A stretch of DNA of 64,000 nt, taken from contig NZ_BMGS01000007.1 of the NCBI RefSeq assembly GCF_014640315.1, positions 1-64,000 of the forward strand, given 5' to 3'. Shown here piece after piece: positions 1 to 10,454 of this stretch. Position numbers and translations under genes: made by a program. The stretch comes from Hymenobacter glacieicola. GTDB taxonomy: Bacteria > Bacteroidota > Bacteroidia > Cytophagales > Hymenobacteraceae. A model generated the notes under the pieces. That model did no database searches. It was given only the letters and a program-made list of their open reading frames with translations, and had not been told where the DNA came from. The first letter of the stretch is position 1; each line of letters begins with the position of its first letter.

Positions 1-93
1 GGCAGGTGAGAGTCGTCTGAAGCATCCATCAAGATAACATTCACCTGCTATTTTACCACTGCCAAATTTTTAAATATATAGTGACGGGCAAAC

Positions 94-522
94 TCAAGTG
101 CGGCTAAGCTGCTGTAGGGTTTTGCCGTCGGGGTCGCCGTGGAAAAACTTGTCCAGCACTTGCTCAAAGACGGGGTCGGCGTTGGGCACGCAGGAAAACA
201 GCGTCATGGAGGATTTCAGCTTCACATCATCGGGGCTGCCGAAGATGGCGGTGGCGTTGGAGCCAGGGAGGTCGAGCAGGACCCGGGATATTTCCAGCAG
301 GCGCGGCCCTAGTACGGGGTGTTGAAGAAAGGCCTCCGCTTCGGCACGGTCGCGGATAGCATAGAACTTCGAGGTTTCGCTGAAGCCCAGGCCTCGGATT
401 TGGGGGAAGATGTACCACATCCAGTGGCTGCGCTTGCGGCCATTTTTTATTTCGGCCAACGCCACTGGGTAGTCCGTGCGCTGGGCGTCCAGAAAGCGTT
501 GCAAATCGGTTGTTGAGGCCAT
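94..522 (-). CDS. DUF1810 family protein
   Basis: A 142-residue protein of the DUF1810 family, whose biochemical role is unknown. The hallmark block HWMWYIFPQIRGLG near residues 33-46 and the FYAI segment that follows are what identify it. I start it at the internal ATG (MASTTDLQRF) because family members begin directly with a DLxRFxxAQ segment and because AAGGGC lies just before this ATG; an ATG 14 codons upstream would add an unrelated, cysteine-containing tail. It is transcribed leftward and ends near the window edge, so downstream context cannot be seen. Family assignment is firm, function is not. Confidence 0.85.
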   Translation of the reverse strand: MASTTDLQRFLDAQRTDYPVALAEIKNGRKRSHWMWYIFPQIRGLGFSETSKFYAIRDRAEAEAFLQHPVLGPRLLEISRVLLDLPGSNATAIFGSPDDVKLKSSMTLFSCVPNADPVFEQVLDKFFHGDPDGKTLQQLSRT

Positions 523-658
523 GCCCTTGCAGTTATAGAGTACACACTGGGCGTATGTACGCACCGGCGGCCGACAGCGCCGTGGCGAGCGGCGGGTTTG
601 ATAATCGGCAAGGGTAGGGATTGGAGCAACTAGGTGATAAAGCCCTGGTTGTGAATAT

Positions 659-703
659 TAAACGAACGTCATGTCTCGACCAGCTCGACATGACGTTCGT
701 TTA
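659..703. terminator. Hairpin between the YgjP-like and DUF1810 genes
   Basis: A perfect 17-bp stem (659-675 with 687-703) with an 11-base loop. It lies 57 bases past the stop of the leftward gene at 760-1485. No strong U tract follows it, so it may be a palindromic repeat that also ends transcription. The stem contains GTCATGTC, similar to the GTCATGC core of other hairpins in this window. Confidence 0.5.
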
Positions 704-759
704 TTTCTCGCTCAACTCCTTCGGCTGGCCTGCCTCAATGCTACTTATCCCACTTAAGT

Positions 760-1485
760 TTAGTCTGCGTCGTCGCCGGTGGGTTGCTGGCCGGTGGGGT
801 TGGCTTGCAGGGCGGCTTTATGCTGGCGCCAGTCGGGCATGAACTGGTCCATCAGGCCCCAGAAGCGGGCGTTGTGCAGGCGCTCGTGCAGGTGTACCAG
901 CTCGTGCACCACCACGTAGGCAAGGCAGCCCGGAGGCTTTTTGGCTAGTTCCAGACTCAGCCAGATGCGGCGGGCTCCAATGTTGCAGGTGCCCCAGCGG
1001 GTGCGCATCTGCTTCACGCCCCAGGCCTCAGCCCGCGCACCCACAATCGGCTCCCAGTGAGCTAGCAACGCCGGAATCTGCTCTTTCAGGCGGGCGCGGT
1101 ACCAGGCGCTGAGTACGGCGGCGCGCTCCTCAGCAGTAGCCGATTCCGCTACGTGCAGGTCCAGATGCTCTTCGGTGAGAACCACGCGGGGGCGGCTGGT
1201 GGTGGCATGCACCCGTAGCTCGTAGGGGCGACCCTGGTAGAAGTGCGTTTCGCCGGTGCAATAGGTTAGGGCTGCGGGCGGGGGTAGGGCGGCAAACCGC
1301 GCCTGGTGCTTCTTAATCCAGTCTTGGCGGGAAAGGACAAACTGATGCAGGGTTTCCTCGGGTAGGCGCAAGGGCACGGCCACGCGCACCCGGCCTTCCG
1401 GCGGATACACCGTTACGCGCATGGTCCGGATGGCCTTGCGCACTACTTCCACGGCCAACCCGCCAATCTGTATAGTTTTACTCAT
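760..1485 (-). CDS. YgjP/SprT-like M48-type metal-dependent hydrolase (DUF45)
   Basis: A 241-residue soluble protein of the YgjP (DUF45) family, putative zinc metallopeptidases. The zinc site is visible as HELVHLHERLHNARFW, with H194, E195, H198 and a third histidine at H204. The conserved RWGTC block sits at about residues 163-167. The N-terminal half carries the IxxxH-type region typical of the family, and the total length is normal. It is a leftward single gene; the gap to the next leftward gene upstream is about 90 bases. The substrate is unknown for the family. Confidence 0.88.
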   Translation of the reverse strand: MSKTIQIGGLAVEVVRKAIRTMRVTVYPPEGRVRVAVPLRLPEETLHQFVLSRQDWIKKHQARFAALPPPAALTYCTGETHFYQGRPYELRVHATTSRPRVVLTEEHLDLHVAESATAEERAAVLSAWYRARLKEQIPALLAHWEPIVGARAEAWGVKQMRTRWGTCNIGARRIWLSLELAKKPPGCLAYVVVHELVHLHERLHNARFWGLMDQFMPDWRQHKAALQANPTGQQPTGDDAD

Positions 1486-1574
1486 CTAAACACGGCAGTC
1501 AGGCCAGATAAAGGCGGCCTAACCACTACGCAAGGTACGCACGCCGCCGCTACCGATTAGTGGGTGCGGGGACT

Positions 1575-2081
1575 TTACCAGCTCATCACCGTGGCACCGT
1601 TGCGCTCATCTATTTCTCGGATCTGACGCTGCTGGTGCACAGTTACGGTAATTTCCATGGAGCCCGTGCCCACTTCCAGCGCCAGAATATGGCCCCCGAC
1701 GGTGGCAAACGTTTTGTCGGCGGCTACGCCGTGCAGGTGCAGGGCTGGCTTGCCTTCCTTCCAGGCTATGCTGCCGGTGAGGCTGGCCATTTCCACGTCG
1801 CGGAAGGCTTTGGGGTCGTAGGTTTTGGTTTGAGCATTCCAAAAGCCGAACGTAGGGTGCCCGAACCCGATGCCGGCCAGGCTGGCCCCCGGAATCTTTT
1901 CCCGGCTTGTCAACTGCTCTAATTCCTGCAGTACATTGTCGCCCTGGCGCAGCACCATCAGAAAGCCGGTGGGCGTGCGCACGTACTTGGGTGCGGCGGG
2001 TTTGGCGGCCGTTTGTCCGGTGGCCGCGTGCGCCAGCAAGCTCGCGCTTAGCGCGAGGCTCGTGAGAAGAAAGTGGTTCAT
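1575..2081 (-). CDS. Secreted PPC/DUF296 domain protein
   Basis: A 168-residue protein with a cleavable signal peptide (about residues 1-20, ending HAATGQ) followed by a PPC/DUF296 domain, known from plant AT-hook proteins and from stand-alone bacterial proteins. Diagnostic features are the G-I-G-F-G segment near residue 71, LHLHG, and VGGHI near residue 130. In plants the domain mediates self-association; in bacteria its role is unclear. The signal peptide suggests a periplasmic location. The family call is confident; no function is claimed. Confidence 0.8.
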   Translation of the reverse strand: MNHFLLTSLALSASLLAHAATGQTAAKPAAPKYVRTPTGFLMVLRQGDNVLQELEQLTSREKIPGASLAGIGFGHPTFGFWNAQTKTYDPKAFRDVEMASLTGSIAWKEGKPALHLHGVAADKTFATVGGHILALEVGTGSMEITVTVHQQRQIREIDERNGATVMSW

Positions 2082-2158
2082 AGCTGAGAAGGGGGTAGGG
2101 AAAAAGAAAGGGTAGAGGCATTTTCGTAGCCACTGACAACACGGGCGGCCACGAAAAA

Positions 2159-2205
2159 GCCCGGTTCATGCGAAGAACTACGGTAGTGCTTCGTACGAAC
2201 CGGGC
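2159..2205 (-). terminator. Rho-independent terminator of the aldo/keto reductase gene
   Basis: Arms 2159-2175 and 2189-2205 (GCCCGGTTC pairs with GAACCGGGC, interrupted by a 3-base bulge, then CGAAG with CTTCG). Read on the minus strand the stem is followed by TTTTT. It lies 20 bases past the stop codon of the aldo/keto reductase. Confidence 0.8.
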
Positions 2206-2225
2206 ATGAGGTTACAGTGGGCGGC

Positions 2226-3098
2226 TTATTCCGGGTCCGAAGAGCCGCCGAGGTTTTCCAGCTCGGCCATGTCTTCCAGCGTGAGGGCCAGGGAAGCGGC
2301 CTGCACGTTTTCTTCCAGGTGCTTCACCTTAGAGGTGCCCGGAATCAGCAGGATGTTGGGGGAGCGGTGCAGCAGCCAGCTTAGGGCCACCTGTTGCTTG
2401 CTGGCGTTATACTTCTGCCCGATTTTGGTGAGCTTGCTCAGGGCCTCCTCGTTGCCGCCGGCCAGCGGATACCACGGAATAAAGGCCATGCCGTTTTTCT
2501 CGCAGAAGTTCAGCTCGGCCTCCCACTTGCGGTTGTCCACGCTGTACATGTTCTGCACCGACACTACTTTCACGTATTGCTGGGCCTGCTGAATCTGCTC
2601 CACGGTTACTTCCGAGAGGCCAATGTGTTTCACCAGGCCTTCCTCCTGCACCTGTTGCAGAAACTCCAGGGTTTGCTCAAACGGCACTTCGGGGTCAACG
2701 CGGTGCAGCTGGTAGAGGTCAATCTGGTCGAGCTTTAGCCGCTGCAGACTGCCTTCCAGGGCCTCGCGCAGGTGCTTGGGGCTGGCGTCAATGGGCCATT
2801 GGTTGGGGCCGGTGCGCAGCAGCCCGCCCTTGGTGCCAATAATTAGCCCTGCCTTGTAAGGGTGCAAGGCCTCGGCAATCAGCTCCTCCGATACGTTGGG
2901 GCCGTAGCTGTCGGCGGTGTCAATGAAGGTGATGCCCAGCTCCACGGCCCGCTGCAGCACCCGGATGGCCTCGTCGTGGTCCTGGGGTGGTCCCCAGATG
3001 CCGTCGCCGGTGATGCGCATGGCGCCGTAGCCCATGCGGTTGATGGTCAACTCGCCGCCCAGGCGGAAGGTAGTGGCAGGAGAAGGGGAAGTAGCCAT
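2226..3098 (-). CDS. Aldo/keto reductase
   Basis: A 290-residue NADPH-dependent aldo/keto reductase of the (beta/alpha)8 fold. The catalytic tetrad is in place: D60 and Y65 in FIDTADSYG, K90 in IGTKGG and H132 in YQLHRVDP. The C-terminal nucleotide-binding segment IPGTSKVKHLEENV is also present. The sequence style is closest to the YdbC-like group of bacterial AKRs. The substrate cannot be told from the sequence. It is a single leftward gene closed by a clear terminator. Confidence 0.93.
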   Translation of the reverse strand: MATSPSPATTFRLGGELTINRMGYGAMRITGDGIWGPPQDHDEAIRVLQRAVELGITFIDTADSYGPNVSEELIAEALHPYKAGLIIGTKGGLLRTGPNQWPIDASPKHLREALEGSLQRLKLDQIDLYQLHRVDPEVPFEQTLEFLQQVQEEGLVKHIGLSEVTVEQIQQAQQYVKVVSVQNMYSVDNRKWEAELNFCEKNGMAFIPWYPLAGGNEEALSKLTKIGQKYNASKQQVALSWLLHRSPNILLIPGTSKVKHLEENVQAASLALTLEDMAELENLGGSSDPE

Positions 3099-3256
3099 GA
3101 GAAAGGTGGTTGGTGGTGGACGCAGGAAATACGCGGGGCAGGCCGCCGGTGTTAGGCCCCGCCCCAGATTCTAGTAACTGCGGGCTCGGGCAAAAGTGTC
3201 TTGTGGCTCAGCTTGTTAGTGCAAGGAGCAGTGCTCGGGCCGGTAGGAAGCTGAAA

Positions 3257-3318
3257 AATGAAGCGGGCGCAGCAGGGAGCTGCTTATATAAGCAATTCCC
3301 TGCTGCGCCCGCTTCATT
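3257..3318 (-). terminator. Long hairpin terminator downstream of the kinase/pyrophosphorylase fusion gene
   Basis: A 22-bp perfect stem (3257-3278 with 3297-3318) with an inner AT-rich palindrome TGCTTATATAAGCA. Read on the minus strand it is followed by TTTTT. It lies 24 bases past the stop codon of the 3343-6678 gene. Confidence 0.8.
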
Positions 3319-3342
3319 GACACGCCGTACGCTTTCCTTGAC

Positions 3343-6678
<3,336 letters not shown>

Positions 6679-6734
6679 GCAGATGCGAGATTTAGATAAG
6701 TATAGACCAAGTAAGAGTGGCCCAGAGCTAAAAC

Positions 6735-6780
6735 TAGCAGCTAGTTCCCCTCCTCAGATGAGGAGGGGAACTAGTTGCTA
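6735..6780 (-). terminator. Hairpin terminator downstream of the GalU-like gene
   Basis: A near-perfect inverted repeat with a stem of about 21 bp around CCCCTCCTCA/TGAGGAGGGG. On the minus strand it is followed by GTTTTAG. It lies 13 bases past the stop of the GalU-like gene and may limit read-through into the fusion gene. Its CTAGTTCCCCTC sequence is shared with the repeats at 43620 and 57125. Confidence 0.65.
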
Positions 6781-6793
6781 GAGTAGTAGTTAA

Positions 6794-7747
6794 CTACTTC
6801 CCCTTGCGGCTGTTGGCTTCGGCCAGTAGCTCTACCAGGGTGGTGAGGGTTTCGTCGTGGGCTTCGCCGGCCAGGCCCAGGGCAATTTGGGCGCGGAGCA
6901 GGCCCTGCTTGCGGCTGAGGTCGTAGCGGTTGCCTTTCACTTCCAGGGCCAGGTATTTTTCGGTGGTGGCCAGCTCCTGCAGAGCCGGGGTGAGTAGCAC
7001 GTTTGGGCCGCCCGCCTCCATCTGGGGCTGCAGAATGCTGAACACGGCGGGCGTGAGGACGTGCATGCCGAAGAAACAGAGGTAGTAGCCGGCCCGCAGC
7101 CCGGGCGTTTGCAGCTCCAACTCGGCGAGGCTCAACGAGGGCTTCTCGATGATTTTATCAATCTGGTACACCCCAACCTGCCCGGCCAGGTGCTTGCCCG
7201 TGATGGTGCCGTAGCGGCTTACCTGGTGCTCGATAGTCGGGTTCACGGCCGACACGGAGCAGCCTTCCTGCGCGGCCAGGGCCAGCAGCTGGGCGGCGCA
7301 GCGCTGCCGGGGCACGTCGGAAACGTAGAGGTAGTCGCCGAGCAGGAGCAGGAAGGGCTCCTGGCCGACAAACTCGCGGGCGCAGTACACGGCGTGGCCG
7401 TAGCCGCGGGCCTCGTGCTGCTCGGCAAACTGCAGGCGGCTGAGCAGGTGGTCGATTTTCTCGGCTTCCTCGCGGGCCCAGTCGATACCCTGGTAGGACT
7501 TGAGCAGGTTGTCGCGCAGGGAGCCGAAGGCTTCGAGGTAGCGCGGCCCGTCGCCGGGGGCGCACACCACGCACAGCTCCTCGATGCCGCTGCTCAGGGC
7601 CTCCTCGGCAATAATCTGGATAACGGGCTTGTGCAGACCATCCACGTCCACCACCGGCAGCATGGCTTTCTGAATAGTGTCGGCTACGGGATAGAGCCGC
7701 TCGCCGCGGGCCGCTGCGGTAATCACCGCCTTCTTTATTTTCATCAT
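6794..7747 (-). CDS. GalU-like sugar-phosphate nucleotidyltransferase
   Basis: About 317 residues, related to UTP-glucose-1-phosphate uridylyltransferase. It matches the N-terminal Rossmann segment KKAVITAAARGERLYPV, then AMLPVVD, VIQIIAEEA and LLLLGDYLY, in the order expected of GalU. The usual GxGTR nucleotide loop reads ARGER, so the enzyme is divergent and its nucleotide or sugar choice is uncertain. I start at the ATG pair MMKIKKAV; a further-upstream ATG would add 19 unrelated residues. The next leftward gene is the kinase/pyrophosphorylase fusion, so both probably serve one nucleotide-sugar step. Confidence 0.75.
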   Translation of the reverse strand: MMKIKKAVITAAARGERLYPVADTIQKAMLPVVDVDGLHKPVIQIIAEEALSSGIEELCVVCAPGDGPRYLEAFGSLRDNLLKSYQGIDWAREEAEKIDHLLSRLQFAEQHEARGYGHAVYCAREFVGQEPFLLLLGDYLYVSDVPRQRCAAQLLALAAQEGCSVSAVNPTIEHQVSRYGTITGKHLAGQVGVYQIDKIIEKPSLSLAELELQTPGLRAGYYLCFFGMHVLTPAVFSILQPQMEAGGPNVLLTPALQELATTEKYLALEVKGNRYDLSRKQGLLRAQIALGLAGEAHDETLTTLVELLAEANSRKGK

Positions 7748-7961
7748 AAACGCCAAAAGCAAGCAGAAGGCGCCCCGGGTAGGGTAGCGCCAGGAGTAAA
7801 GCAATACGGACGAATACGCACCGGGAAACCGATACGTAAACAGCTACAAAGAAACGCCGAAAAAGGCTGGACGCTGTTACCACCGGCTTGGCGTTCCGGC
7901 TTGCTATAAGCTATAAGCCAGTAGTTTATAAAGTTAGGCTAACACCGGTAGTGGAGAAATT

Positions 7962-7983
7962 CTACCGAAAACGTTACCGGTAG
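7962..7983. promoter_or_regulatory. Single LacI-type operator-like palindrome
   Basis: A 22-bp palindrome centred on AACGTT with two mismatched pairs (CTACCG..AACGTT..CGGTAG). It resembles half of the double operators at 18126 and 46081 but is a single site. It lies about 215 bases upstream of the GalU-like start and has no TATATTCGG box at the 80-bp position, so its link to the local LacI regulator is weak. Confidence 0.35.
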
Positions 7984-8148
7984 TTTGCGAAGGTCCAACT
8001 TGGTTTGAAATAAGGCTCCAGGTCGGCCAGCTCCCGGTCAGGGGGACGAAGGCTTGGAATGCCAGAGCAGAGAAGTGAACAGCGCACAAAACCCGTCATG
8101 CAGAACGGTAGGGTAGACTCTCGCGTGCTGACGTTGCCAAAGTACTTG

Positions 8149-8252
8149 TCCTGCTGAGCTTGTCGAAGCATCTCTACCGCTTCGCCTGAGCAAGTAGCAG
8201 AAGTCAGTCAGAGGTAGAGATGCTTCGACTATGCACCGCTTCACTCAGCATA
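8149..8252. repeat. Imperfect palindromic repeat of the GAAGCATCTC family
   Basis: The left part (CTGAGCTTGTCGAAGCATCT onward, 8151-8178) pairs with GGTAGAGATGCTTCGAC (8213-8229) and a decayed CACTCAGCAT. It is related in sequence to the repeats at 12924, 40974, 10120 and 57221. Confidence 0.6.
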
Positions 8253-8306
8253 ACGCGGTCCTCTAGTTTCGCCTGTGTTAAGTATGGTAGACTCGATTTA
8301 GGTAAA

Positions 8307-9425
8307 CTACAACGGTGCAGCTTTCAATTCCTGGCCCTGAATGGCGGCGGCCATGAGCTGCGGGAACTGGGCCGGGGTGCAGGCGAAGCTCGGGACGCCC
8401 AGGGCGGCGAACTGCTCCGCCACGCGCCTATCAAAGGAAGGGGCGCCATCGTCGGCGAGGGCCAGTAGGGCCACTACGGTTACGCCGGCGGCTTTCAGGG
8501 CGGCGGCGCGCTTGATCATTTCCCGCTCATTACCACCCTCGTACAGGTCGCTGATGAGCACCAGGATGGTATCGGTGGGGCGGGTGATGAGCTGCTGGCA
8601 GTAAGTGAGGGCCAAGTTGATGTCGGTGCCGCCCCCGAGCTGCACCCCAAACAACAGGTCTACCGGGTCCTGCAGGTCTTCCGAGAGGTTGACCACGGCC
8701 GTATCAAACACCACCATGTGGGTTTTCACAGCCTTGATGGAGGCCAGCACGGCCCCGAACACCCCGGCGTACACCACCGAGGAAGCCATGGACCCGCTCT
8801 GGTCTACGCAGAGTACAATTTCCTTGAGCGCCTGCCCGCGCCGCCCGTAGCCGATGAGCTTTTCCGGCACCACCGTTTTGTACTGGGGCTGGTAATGCTT
8901 GAGGTTGGCCCGGATGGTAGCGCCCCAGTTGATTTCGTGGTAGCGGGGGCGCGGGTTGCGCACGGCCCGGCTCAGGGCACCCTGCACGGCCTGGCGCAAG
9001 GGGTTGGCCAGCTGCTGCTCCAGTTCGCGCACTACCTGCAGCACTACCTCGCGGGCCGTGTGCTTCACCTTCTGGGGCATCACCCGGCTCAACGACAGGA
9101 GCGTGCCCACCAGGTGCACGTCGGCCTGCACGGTGCGCAGCACTTCGGGCTCCAGTAGCAGCTGGTGCAGGCCGAGCCGGTCCATGGCATCTTGCTGCAT
9201 CACGGCTACCACCGAGGAGGGAAAGTAGGTGCGGATGTCGCCGAGCCAGCGGCTGACCTTGGGGGCCGAGCCGCCCAGGCCGGCTTTTCGCTCGCCGTTA
9301 TTGTCGTAGAGCTGGGTCAGCACTTCATCCATGCGGCCGTAATCCGGCGACAGGGCAATTTCATTGGCGGCGTCGGCGGAGGAGCCCAGCACCAGTTTCC
9401 AGCGGGCAGCAGAGGTTGAAGACAC
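8307..9425 (-). CDS. VWA domain-containing protein (CoxE-like)
   Basis: A 372-residue protein with a C-terminal von Willebrand factor A domain. The metal-ion-dependent adhesion site is intact: DQSGS at 208-212, a threonine in GGGTDINLA, and the aspartate in LISDLYEGG. The N-terminal 180 residues are alpha-helical without a known motif. There is no signal peptide, so it should be cytoplasmic. Proteins like this usually work with a MoxR-type AAA+ ATPase as metal-dependent scaffolds; no such ATPase lies next to it here. It begins 35 bases after the CbrC-like gene stops, so the two may be co-transcribed. Confidence 0.85.
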   Translation of the reverse strand: MSSTSAARWKLVLGSSADAANEIALSPDYGRMDEVLTQLYDNNGERKAGLGGSAPKVSRWLGDIRTYFPSSVVAVMQQDAMDRLGLHQLLLEPEVLRTVQADVHLVGTLLSLSRVMPQKVKHTAREVVLQVVRELEQQLANPLRQAVQGALSRAVRNPRPRYHEINWGATIRANLKHYQPQYKTVVPEKLIGYGRRGQALKEIVLCVDQSGSMASSVVYAGVFGAVLASIKAVKTHMVVFDTAVVNLSEDLQDPVDLLFGVQLGGGTDINLALTYCQQLITRPTDTILVLISDLYEGGNEREMIKRAAALKAAGVTVVALLALADDGAPSFDRRVAEQFAALGVPSFACTPAQFPQLMAAAIQGQELKAAPL

Positions 9426-9460
9426 GGCAGAGGGTAGGGAATGGGGAGCCGAAAACTACG

Positions 9461-10066
<606 letters not shown>

Positions 10067-10119
10067 TTACACTGCAGCTATGGTAGAACATGTGCATAAG
10101 ATGTCAGGTCGAATGAAGA

Positions 10120-10300
10120 CGGTCATGCCGAATAAACGACTGTCATTCCGAGCGGAGCGAGGAATCTCGCGTGCTGAGGTTGGGGTAGTAATTCGGACGT
10201 CAGCACGCGAGATGCTTCGGCTACGCCTCTGCAGGACTGTTCAACGTCAGCACGCAAGCACGCGAGATGTCTCGGCAAGCTCGACATGACAGTTCGGGTG
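10120..10300. repeat. Composite palindromic repeats in a 445-base intergenic region
   Basis: Between the CbrC-like gene and the metalloprotease gene. GTCATTCCGAGCGGAGCGAG begins a unit whose inner arms CTCGCGTGCTGA and TCAGCACGCGAG pair; a second copy of GCACGCGAGATG follows near 10258, and ATGACAG closes the unit. I see no gene here. The metalloprotease promoter is expected in 10320-10450 but no clear box stands out. Confidence 0.6.
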
Positions 10301-10454
10301 GAGCGAAGACGACTGAAATAGCAAAGCGGGGGTAGCTCCGGGCGGCTAGCTGCTGAGCGGAAAAGTACGCGTTCTGCGCACTGCGGGCGGCTGCTTTTGC
10401 TGAATACTGCGCATCCCTCGCTACCTTCCGCCGGCTTCCTTACCTCTCCGCTGC

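Larger units (their letters stand above)
7748..8306. other. Gene-free interval with an operator-like palindrome, a possible gene remnant and a repeat
   Basis: About 560 bases with no convincing gene. It contains a 22-bp operator-like palindrome (7962-7983), a short leftward open frame ending at 7974 that looks like the tail of a protein (ADLEPYFKPSWTFANYR before a stop) but has no intact upstream part, and a hairpin repeat at 8149-8252. Promoters for the GalU-like gene probably lie between 7748 and 7960. Confidence 0.5.
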
